DNA of 32,112 bases. It comes from Chloroflexota bacterium. GTDB taxonomy: Bacteria; Chloroflexota; Anaerolineae; Anaerolineales; UBA11858. Of this stretch, positions 1 through 7,926 are shown in pieces. How positions within the stretch are numbered: the first letter of the stretch is position 1; each line of letters opens with the position of its first letter. A program made the position numbers and the translations under genes. The stretch spans positions 1-32,112 of the forward strand of contig QMOK01000007.1 in NCBI GenBank assembly GCA_003648195.1, given 5' to 3'. Under the pieces are notes generated by a model that was not told where the DNA came from, made no database searches, and saw only the letters and a program-made list of their open reading frames with translations.

Positions 1-1451
1 AAGACGAATTGTCCTAGCTCTTCATCGTAATAAGTATACCCTTCGTAATGCTGCGTTCCGGCTAAATCGGCTTCAATATCCATCCCCAAATTGGCTACAC
101 CATTCATGTCTGCGTATACAGCGTCAACGGCGTTCACGCGTCCCATTCCTTGCTGCCACATGCTATAAAGGGCTTCTTCTGTTTCTATATCCACCCAGAG
201 GAGTGATGTGCCCATGAGACGGAATTTTATTTCATCAGGCGTCAGGGCCGGGTTTTGATCTAAGGCTAGAGCAGCTATCCCAGAAACGACCGCGGTTGCT
301 TGAGAAGTTCCGGCGATAGAGTAGTAATCTTGTCCAACTTTAGAATCTTTATAAAGATGAGCAAGATAGCTGTTTTTCGGCATCGGTGAAAGCATGTGAG
401 CGCCCGGTGCGACAACATCTGGTTTGACAAAGCCATCCAAAGTAGGTCCGGCTGCTGAGAATGGGGCTATGTAATCATCGCTCCAATCGTTGGGGGTGTA
501 ATTGTCAGTGAACGCTCCAACTGTAATGACGTAAGGGTTGTTGCCGGGAACACCTATAGTCATGGGATCAGGCCCTCCGTTCCCAGCCGCAACTACTACG
601 GTGATACCTTCTGCCCAAGCGCGGGTGACAGCTTGATTTAATGGGTCAGCCCAATAAGGTGACTGCACGGGGGAAACCAAAGACAAGTTCATGATCTTGA
701 TGCCATATTCGTCTTTGTGTTCAACAACCCATTGTATGCCTTGAATAACTTGTTCATAGGTTCCAAAACCTTCTTTGTTAAGAACCCGTACAGATACTAT
801 ATTTGCCTGAGGGGCAATGCCGTTCCATTCACCATCTTCACCAATTTGGGGGTTGGCAATGATACCCGCTATGTGAGTGCCGTGTCCATTAGGATCGTGT
901 GGTTTCTTCTTATTCTCTACAAAGTCAACCCAACCAATAAGGCGTTCGGCGGCTTTTTTGTTTTTCGCGAATAATGTTTTAGTGTCTATGCCTGTATCAA
1001 TAACGGCAATGGCAACTTCAGCGCCAGTTGCGCCACATTCCCAAGCAATATCGGCTCCGGTCACGTCTGGATAATTGGTTGCTGGAATGTTTTTGTTGTT
1101 CTTGTTAGTATCTTTATTTTTGCTATGGTCGTCACGATTATCTCCATCGGCGAGATTAACTGCCGCATCAGGCGTGATAGAAGAAATCATCGGTTCAGCC
1201 AAAAGTTGAGCTATCATTCTTTCGGGTATGATAGCGCCAACACCATCAATTATCTCAAGATAGGATGTCACCTCACCTCCGTAATTTTCCACCACCTGGG
1301 CAACTTCGTTCGAGTTATTTCCTTGAACAATAACGCCCACAGTGTAAGAGGAAGACGACATAAAATTAGGAGCGATCAAAGCAAAAACAGTTACAAAAGT
1401 GATTGCCAAAATTAATATTTTCTTTTTACATTTCATACGATTGATATTCAT
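1..1451 (-). CDS. S8 subtilisin-like secreted serine protease, partial (C-terminus beyond window start)
   Basis: Minus-strand translation from ATG at 1451 (MNINRMKCKKKILILAITFVTVFALIAPNF, signal-peptide-like) stays open to position 1. Catalytic motifs are in order: AVIDTGID (Asp), HGTHIAG (His), AAGNGGPD (oxyanion Asn), GTSQATAVVSG (Ser). SD aaggag upstream. Confidence 0.95.
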   Translation of the reverse strand, partial: MNINRMKCKKKILILAITFVTVFALIAPNFMSSSSYTVGVIVQGNNSNEVAQVVENYGGEVTSYLEIIDGVGAIIPERMIAQLLAEPMISSITPDAAVNLADGDNRDDHSKNKDTNKNNKNIPATNYPDVTGADIAWECGATGAEVAIAVIDTGIDTKTLFAKNKKAAERLIGWVDFVENKKKPHDPNGHGTHIAGIIANPQIGEDGEWNGIAPQANIVSVRVLNKEGFGTYEQVIQGIQWVVEHKDEYGIKIMNLSLVSPVQSPYWADPLNQAVTRAWAEGITVVVAAGNGGPDPMTIGVPGNNPYVITVGAFTDNYTPNDWSDDYIAPFSAAGPTLDGFVKPDVVAPGAHMLSPMPKNSYLAHLYKDSKVGQDYYSIAGTSQATAVVSGIAALALDQNPALTPDEIKFRLMGTSLLWVDIETEEALYSMWQQGMGRVNAVDAVYADMNGVANLGMDIEADLAGTQHYEGYTYYDEELGQFV

Positions 1452-1463
1452 GATAATCTCCTT

Positions 1464-1517
1464 TCAGTCTTGTGGCTTTCTAAATACAAGAGTTCCAATA
1501 TTTATCCGTTTGCCCAT
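1464..1517 (-). CDS. possible leader peptide/uORF MGKRINIGTLVFRKPQD
   Basis: 17 codons with GGAGG-type SD (ttggaggcagctATG), ending 12 nt upstream of the protease ATG. Confidence 0.3.
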   Translation of the reverse strand: MGKRINIGTLVFRKPQD

Positions 1518-1555
1518 AGCTGCCTCCAAATAGTAATAAATACTGCACTAGAATC

Positions 1556-1633
1556 AAAAACACACAGCAAGATGACAGTAATCCTTTGCCGATTCAAGAA
1601 GGGGTTAGCTTCTCTGTCACGTTCTGTGTGTGG
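1556..1633 (-). terminator. long intrinsic-terminator-like hairpin in the protease leader
   Basis: On the minus strand: CACACACAG..GTGACAG ... CTGTCAT..CTGTGTG followed by TTTTTG. Two nested complementary segments, then a U-run. Confidence 0.55.
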
Positions 1634-1647
1634 CGTTTAAAAACACA

Positions 1648-1757
1648 AATTCGTTGTTCTTCGGCAACTTGGCGATCTTAGGTATTTCTCAATACCCTTA
1701 GCCCCAAGCTTTGTGCACCTAACTTTCACTAGGATTACCTTTTCGGATTTCGAATTC
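1648..1757 (-). promoter_or_regulatory. GEMM/c-di-GMP-I-like riboswitch aptamer upstream of the protease
   Basis: Minus strand: CGAAAAGGTAATCCTAGTGAAAGTTAGGTGCACAAAGCTTGGGGCTAAGGGTATTGAGAAATACCTAAGATCGCCAAGTTGCCGAAG. It has a GAAA-tetraloop P2 (CCTAGT-GAAA-GTTAGG), a CAAAGC joining segment, a P3 with GGGGCTAAGG and CCTAAG receptor-like strands, a GCCAAGTTGCCGA 3' strand, and a closing AATTCG/CGAATT helix. Resembles the GEMM-I consensus, with deviations. Confidence 0.65.
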
Positions 1758-2180
1758 ACATTTCGCAAATAAATTATGGTTCTTCAAGAAATAGGGGAAT
1801 TGCACTTAACAAAGTAACCCAACTATGTCGATTCGCAATGACATTTACCCTGCTATTTCCCATCAGCCTAAATCATTTACGCTTTAAGTTTAACATATTT
1901 GTCTATGCAAGATTTTTGGCAGGACTAACAACTTTGTTAAGCCATTGTAAAGACGCTGTGCTACATTTCAAATATAAAATGGATGTTTATTTTGGGAAAA
2001 TACCCTATTTTACGATTAAGTACAAGAATTTACCAATATTAAGCGACCTCAAAACCAAAGAAATGTGTCCTATACTCTGATATAAAAAAATCGCCATCCA
2101 ATTAGTTTTTAGCACACCCCGCATTGGGCTTTGCTTGCTTAATAAAAAGCTACCTGGTAAAATTATGAGCACTAAATTCT

Positions 2181-2252
2181 GCGGGTGTCGCCAAGTGGTA
2201 AGGCATCAGCTTCCCAAGCTGACATTCGTCGGTTCGAATCCGATCACCCGCT
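2181..2252 (+). tRNA. tRNA-Gly(CCC)
   Basis: Acceptor GCGGGTG/CACCCGC, anticodon stem TCAGC/GCTGA with loop TTCCCAA, T-arm GTCGG-TTCGAAT-CCGAT. Confidence 0.93.
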
Positions 2253-2342
2253 CTCACCCGCCCGCTCGTAGAGAGATATAGCGGGAACCATTACATCAAA
2301 CTCGACAAGGCAACCCTATTAGCATAAAGGTTTTCTCTATAA

Positions 2343-2384
2343 GCGGAAGTATAAGTAAGCCTCTTAATAACTTATAGCTTCCGC
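2343..2384 (+). promoter_or_regulatory. stem-loop in the 5' region of the first receiver gene
   Basis: GCGGAAGTATAAGT ... ACTTATAGCTTCCGC, a near-perfect inverted repeat, about 30 nt before the ATG at 2415. Confidence 0.5.
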
Positions 2385-2414
2385 GTTTGTTAATTAAGGA
2401 GTACCACAACTATT

Positions 2415-2798
2415 ATGAAGTCAATACCCGTTATCCTTTGCGTAGAAGACAATCAAAGAAACCGAACTTTGGTCAAACGCATACTTGAATTTGAAGGATA
2501 TGAAGTACAAGAGGCAGAGAACGCTCATCGAGCTTTAGAAATGTTAAAGACAATGACGCCAGCCCTAATATTGATGGATATTAATATGCCCGAGGTTGAC
2601 GGATTTACACTAACTAGACAGTTACGGAAGCTACCCCAATTAAGCAATATTCCCATCATCGCCATTACAGCCAACGCGATGAAAGGTGATAAGGAACGCA
2701 CGCTTCAAGCGGGATGTGATAGTTATATTGAGAAACCAATTGATGTTGATTTGCTGATTACCCAAGTTAATTCATATTTAACTCCTCCTCAAAATTGA
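2415..2798 (+). CDS. single-domain response regulator (CheY-like receiver)
   Basis: ILCVEDNQRN acidic pair, LILMDINMPEVDG phospho-Asp, ITANA (Thr switch), YIEKPID (Lys). No output domain. SD aaggag. Confidence 0.95.
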   Translation: MKSIPVILCVEDNQRNRTLVKRILEFEGYEVQEAENAHRALEMLKTMTPALILMDINMPEVDGFTLTRQLRKLPQLSNIPIIAITANAMKGDKERTLQAGCDSYIEKPIDVDLLITQVNSYLTPPQN

Positions 2799-2887
2799 AT
2801 GCGGGTTTTCAAGAAAGCAGGTATCGGTTTATATTTTTAGAAATGACCTTTTTGCAGAAGAGTCATATTTAGATCATAAGGAATCCA

Positions 2888-3316
2888 ATGGCTAACATAG
2901 ACGCCCAAAACGAAATATCACAAAACACCACTGTTCTGGTAGTAGAAGATAACGTCTCTAACTTCGTACTCATTGCCCGCCTCCTGGGATACATGGGCAT
3001 CCACTGCGAATGGAAAACCTCCGGTTACGAAGTAGTAGAATATGCCGATACTCTCCCCCGCTTAGATCTTGTCCTCATGGATATCCGCTTGCCTTATGAA
3101 GATGGTTATGGGGCATTAAAACAAATTCGTAGCGCGCCAAGGTTAAAGGACACCTTAATTATAGCGGTCACAGCTCACGCCAGTCGAGAAGAAATGAGAA
3201 AGTCCAAAGAAGCCGGCTTCGATGGCTTCATAGCTAAACCTATTGACCCCGACCAATTTCCAAAACAAATTAAAGAAATATTAGCAGGCGCATCCGTTTG
3301 GGATTTAGGAATGTAG
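2888..3316 (+). CDS. single-domain response regulator (CheY-like receiver)
   Basis: VLVVEDNVSN, LVLMDIRLPYEDG, VTAHA, FIAKPID. No output domain. Confidence 0.94.
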   Translation: MANIDAQNEISQNTTVLVVEDNVSNFVLIARLLGYMGIHCEWKTSGYEVVEYADTLPRLDLVLMDIRLPYEDGYGALKQIRSAPRLKDTLIIAVTAHASREEMRKSKEAGFDGFIAKPIDPDQFPKQIKEILAGASVWDLGM

Positions 3317-3436
3317 CACTAGTTTCCATTCCCTAATAATCGCCATCCACATGGAATAAGCGAAGCGGCGGGGGAAAACAATACTACAACATATTACAAT
3401 AACGCTTTTTGTCTTTTCTAGTTTAAGGAGTATGGC

Positions 3437-6307
3437 ATGTCCCTAGCCGCACCGACACCTAGTCCCAAGTTCAACGGCAAACTTTCCCGCACCATGTTAT
3501 TCCTTATCATCCCTATTGTCTTGGTGCCAATCATAATCGTGGGAAGTATCGCCTATATTGAAGCCAAAGACCTGCTCGAAAAGCAAAACTACGCTCAACT
3601 TTCTACAATAGAACAAAACGCTAAAAGCCAAATTAACTCTTGGATAGCAGAAAAACACATCATTCTCTATAAAGTAGTTAGAACCGAACAATTCTCAAGC
3701 TCTATCCAAAAGCTATTTTCACTAGATACGCAAAGTGCCGAATACAATGCCGCAGAGGAAAAAATAACCACAGAGCTTGTGGAGACGGGCCTTAGCCATT
3801 TTGTGATTGTAAACCAAACGGGGGAAATTCTCACCGCATCAACTTCTAATTGGGTAGGCGAAACAATTAACGACGAGCAATTTTTTTCCAGCCTAGACAC
3901 AGAAGCAATCCGCTCAAAAATTGTCTATCGACTTGACCCCTTCGCAGCTAGCGATGTTGTCATTCTCACAGCCGCGCCCATATTTTCTGAAGACGCCTCC
4001 TACCTTGGAGCCGTCATCGCCATCACACATGGAGATGAACTCAGACCATTCCTACAAACAGCCCAAATATATCCATCCAGCCAGGCTTACTTCATAAACG
4101 CCGATAAAACCTACCTAGTGGTAACAAAACTCCTCCAAACCATAGCCCGCCTAGACCCATCAGAAAGTCAAAAGCAAATAATAGGAACTGGCCTCACAGA
4201 ATGTTTAAAAGAAGGTGAATATTCACTAGAAACAAAGTATAGATCTTTCGACTCTGAACCTGTTCTCGGAACATTCCTCTGCATCCCGGAAATCAGTAGT
4301 GGTCTAATAATAGAAATACCAACGGTCGCAGTATATGCACGCTTGAATGATTTAATCCCTTTAACACTAGGCTTGTTAGCAATACTTACCGTAATAATGG
4401 TATTACTAATTCGGTTCGGAGCGAGTCGGATTGTAGGCCCAATCGTTCAAATAGCAAATACGGCTAACAACATAGCCCAAGGAGATTGGCGAACAAGAGT
4501 GCCCATAACACGCCATGATGAAATTGGCCTCCTCGCTTACTCTTTCAATGAAATGGCAGACCAATTATCAGAATTTTACAGATCCCTAGAAACCCAAGTG
4601 CAAGAACGAACCAATCAAATCTACGCCATTTCAAAAATTGAACACAAAATGAGTTCAGCATCCACTGTAAGCGAACTCTTCAACACCATAACCCAAACCA
4701 TAAAACAGAGTTTTGATTTTTATCATGTTTCCCTATATGAACTAAACTCCTCCCAACAATATGCCATACTCCGCAGCATCGCAGGGGAACAATCTCCCCA
4801 AATGCTCATAGACCACTACACGTTAAATGTGCGAGCACATGCCCTCATTCACGCAGCTATCACCACCACCAAGCCCAGCATTACTTCCAGCAAAGACACA
4901 AACCCTCATTTTGAACACGACCGTCTTCCACATACCCAATCAGCAGCCATTATCCCCCTCCTCTCCCAAGGAGAAGTTTTCGGCATACTCAACCTACAAA
5001 GCAAAAGTCCTCCAGCATTCAGTCAAAGTACACTCGCAGCCCTGCAAATTATTGCAGAGCAATTCACAATTTCTCTACAAAGCATTCACCTTTTAGAAAG
5101 CGCTGAAGGTGACCTGGCAGAAATATCTCGTCTTTACCAATCCAGCCATAAGATAGCGCAAACAAACAACTGGGATGAAGTCGTAGGTATCATCAGCAAT
5201 ACACTAGCAAAGACATCACTTATATCGGGAGTTTTCATCGCCGAAGATGAGAGACTCCAAGTGAACTCCATCGTGGATCCACAAAACAAACGTCTTGCCC
5301 CTCCCCAAGAATGGTTGCCAATCACCAGACAAGCGATCGAAGAATTTCTCCCGCACGCCAAGCCATTCCTCATTCTCAAAGACTTGGAACACCCAACAAA
5401 AATACCAGCCCCAATGCTAACTATCTCCCAAGAACTTGGCTGTCAAGAACTGGCATTTTTGCCTATTTGGGAAAAAGACCATTTATCGACCCTGATTTTG
5501 CTGGGTTCCCAAGATAAAAACACCCTTACCTCAACCTCAATTCAACCTTATATAAATTTAATCGAAATGGCAAACACAACTCTGGAAAACATGATTGCCT
5601 CACACACAATCAACCAACAACTCACAAAATTACAAACCATCCAGAGAATCAATCAAACAGTTTCGCAAGAAACAACCCTTGATAAACTCTTCCAAGTATT
5701 TCACGAAGAAATAAAACGAACACTGGGAGATGTAGGCTTCCTTATTTCCATCTACGACCAAGAAACAAAACTAATTCGAGTACCATACATGTACTCAAAA
5801 AAGACTGGCTTATCTACCATTCCTCCATTCCCATTAGGAGAAGGGCTAACCTCTATCATCATCAGAACAAAAAGCCCCTTGATGCTTGTAGAAAACACAC
5901 GTGAAAGAGCAAGCTCACTAGGAGCCAAGACAATAGGAGAACCCGCCCGCTCCTGGCTAGGCGTCCCACTGCTAACACACGATGAACCAATCGGCACAAT
6001 TGTAGTGCAAGACCTAGAGCATGAAAACGCATTCACTCAAGAAGACCTGGAATTTTTATCTACGCTAGCCGCACAAGTCAGTATCGCTATTCGCAATACT
6101 CTAACCTTAGAAACAATACACTATCGCTCTCAACGTCAAAATCAACTGCTCGCAGCCACGGGCAAAATACGAAGTTCCACGGATATGCAAACCATTCTGG
6201 CCACAACAGCACAAGAAATCAGCAATATTCTAAATGCCAAAAGCGCCAGAATAGAAATCGCTCCCCTTCAAGAAACAAAATCCGAGCAGGTGGAGATAAG
6301 CGCATGA
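3437..6307 (+). CDS. TM-dCache-like-TM-HAMP receptor with three GAF domains and a truncated GAF-like tail, no kinase domain
   Basis: N-terminal TM, long extracellular region, second TM, HAMP (IVGPIVQIANTANNIAQGDW...DEIGLLAYSFNEMADQL), GAF repeats, tail KIRSSTDMQTILATTAQEISNIL. SD aaggag. Confidence 0.88.
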   Translation: MSLAAPTPSPKFNGKLSRTMLFLIIPIVLVPIIIVGSIAYIEAKDLLEKQNYAQLSTIEQNAKSQINSWIAEKHIILYKVVRTEQFSSSIQKLFSLDTQSAEYNAAEEKITTELVETGLSHFVIVNQTGEILTASTSNWVGETINDEQFFSSLDTEAIRSKIVYRLDPFAASDVVILTAAPIFSEDASYLGAVIAITHGDELRPFLQTAQIYPSSQAYFINADKTYLVVTKLLQTIARLDPSESQKQIIGTGLTECLKEGEYSLETKYRSFDSEPVLGTFLCIPEISSGLIIEIPTVAVYARLNDLIPLTLGLLAILTVIMVLLIRFGASRIVGPIVQIANTANNIAQGDWRTRVPITRHDEIGLLAYSFNEMADQLSEFYRSLETQVQERTNQIYAISKIEHKMSSASTVSELFNTITQTIKQSFDFYHVSLYELNSSQQYAILRSIAGEQSPQMLIDHYTLNVRAHALIHAAITTTKPSITSSKDTNPHFEHDRLPHTQSAAIIPLLSQGEVFGILNLQSKSPPAFSQSTLAALQIIAEQFTISLQSIHLLESAEGDLAEISRLYQSSHKIAQTNNWDEVVGIISNTLAKTSLISGVFIAEDERLQVNSIVDPQNKRLAPPQEWLPITRQAIEEFLPHAKPFLILKDLEHPTKIPAPMLTISQELGCQELAFLPIWEKDHLSTLILLGSQDKNTLTSTSIQPYINLIEMANTTLENMIASHTINQQLTKLQTIQRINQTVSQETTLDKLFQVFHEEIKRTLGDVGFLISIYDQETKLIRVPYMYSKKTGLSTIPPFPLGEGLTSIIIRTKSPLMLVENTRERASSLGAKTIGEPARSWLGVPLLTHDEPIGTIVVQDLEHENAFTQEDLEFLSTLAAQVSIAIRNTLTLETIHYRSQRQNQLLAATGKIRSSTDMQTILATTAQEISNILNAKSARIEIAPLQETKSEQVEISA

Positions 6308-7926
6308 AATTTTTACCGCCATTCCGCAATATGCTAATAAAAAATCTGTTCTCGCCAATAAAAACTGTTGAAATCAATAAACTCCGAGAGCAACTCTTAG
6401 CCACACTTCTCTATGGAATTGTAGCGCCTGGTTTCGTTGTATATTACATCGGCGTCAGAGATTCCTTTGCCCTCCAGAAATGGGGATTAATAACTGCCTA
6501 TACAATAGCGTTTGGCTTCATACTAACAATAACGTTCTACAAGCGATTTTCTTATTATGTTAGAGCAGGCAGCTTAGTAGGGCTTCTTTACATACTCGGA
6601 ACAAGCATCTCTATAGTATATGGACTAGGCGGCGATGGCAGAATGTGGATGATGGGATTCGTCACCTTGGCGGCAATCTTCTTTAGTCCGCAAATCAGCA
6701 TTATTGCCGCCATAATTGGCGCAACAACCTTAGTAAGCATAGGATGGGCCTTAAATCAAGGCTTAATTCCTACTCAGGCGCTTTTCCTTAATCCTATGTC
6801 CAGTTGGATTCCAACTGGCATCACATTCCTCCTTGTCAGCCTGGTTATTATTGGCACTATCGGCTACTTACTTGCCAATCTGTCGGAACGCCTGGAAAAA
6901 GAACATGACATCACCAACGAGCTAGAGTACGAGCGTCAAGAACTAAGAGAAAAGACCTCAGCTCTAGAACAAAAACAAATTCAGTTACAAACCGCGGCAG
7001 AGATTTCTCAAGCAATTACAAGTGAACTAGACTCCGACACCATCTTCCAACAAACAGTTACTCTCATAACAGACCGTTTTGACCTATACTATGCTGGCAT
7101 ATTCATCCTAGATGAAGAAAAACAATACGCCGTTCTCCAAGCAGGTTCTGGTGAAGCGGGGCACACAATGCTCGCCGAAGGATATAAATTACCAGCTAAC
7201 GAAAGCTCTACAGTTGGCTGGGCAATAGTTAACAAGCAAGCACGTATCAACCTGGATATTGATAAAGCATCTGTACGCTTTGATACCTCTCACCTCCCAT
7301 TAACCCGCTCCGAACTTGGTATTCCCATAACCAGCCGAGGCCGCATTTTAGGCGCACTTATCGTCCAATCTACCGAACCGCAAGCATTCGATGAAAACGA
7401 TATAGCTATTCTGCAAACCATGGCCGACAGCCTAGCCACCTCAATTGATAATGCACGGTTATACCAAGAATCTCAAAACAACTTAGAAGAAATCAGCACG
7501 CTCCACCGCCAATATCTTCAACAAGCCTGGGAGACAGTTGCCAAAAACCGTACTGACCTAACGCACTTTTTCGTGAATGAGCGATTTACTGCACTTGAAG
7601 GCGAAACATCGACCATAGAAGTTCCACTTATCTTGCGTGGGCAACAAATTGGCAGTTTGGTACTTGAAACTAGCAAACCACATTTAACCGCAGAAGAAAA
7701 AGGCGTTCTGGACTCGCTTGCTACCCAAGCAGCACTTGCTTTAGAAAATGCCCGCTTGATTGAAGCGACCCAACAGCGGTCTCAACGAGACCGCATTGTT
7801 TCAGAAATCGCTGGCAAAGTGCAACGCGCAAGTAAAGTTAATGAGGCCTTAAAAATAACACTACAGGAATTAGGGCAAACCTTGGGTGCTTCCGAAGGAA
7901 TGATTTACCTGGAGATAAACGAATGA
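6304..7926 (+). CDS. polytopic (about 6 TM) sensor with coiled coil, GAF, half-GAF and GAF-like tail
   Basis: ATGA overlap with the upstream gene. Hydrophobic N-terminus to about residue 200, GAF (YYAGIFILDEEKQYAVLQAGSGEAG), YLQQAWETV motif, half-GAF, tail AGKVQRASKVNEALKITLQELGQTLG. Confidence 0.87.
   Translation: MKFLPPFRNMLIKNLFSPIKTVEINKLREQLLATLLYGIVAPGFVVYYIGVRDSFALQKWGLITAYTIAFGFILTITFYKRFSYYVRAGSLVGLLYILGTSISIVYGLGGDGRMWMMGFVTLAAIFFSPQISIIAAIIGATTLVSIGWALNQGLIPTQALFLNPMSSWIPTGITFLLVSLVIIGTIGYLLANLSERLEKEHDITNELEYERQELREKTSALEQKQIQLQTAAEISQAITSELDSDTIFQQTVTLITDRFDLYYAGIFILDEEKQYAVLQAGSGEAGHTMLAEGYKLPANESSTVGWAIVNKQARINLDIDKASVRFDTSHLPLTRSELGIPITSRGRILGALIVQSTEPQAFDENDIAILQTMADSLATSIDNARLYQESQNNLEEISTLHRQYLQQAWETVAKNRTDLTHFFVNERFTALEGETSTIEVPLILRGQQIGSLVLETSKPHLTAEEKGVLDSLATQAALALENARLIEATQQRSQRDRIVSEIAGKVQRASKVNEALKITLQELGQTLGASEGMIYLEINE

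Noticed and set aside
717-1415. Plus-strand ORFs 717-974, 877-1074, 1125-1415
   Set aside because: Antisense to the clear S8 protease reading frame; translations are low-complexity with no family resemblance.
1838-2080. 80-aa plus-strand ORF
   Set aside because: AT-rich intergenic region, no SD, no recognisable domain; probably chance.
2241-2285. Partial duplication of the tRNA-Gly 3' end (CACCCGCTCTCACCCGCCCGCT) as an integration att site
   Set aside because: Only about 8 nt repeats, no integrase or mobile genes in the window; more likely simple GC-rich repetition with a small hairpin (CCCGCT...AGCGGG).
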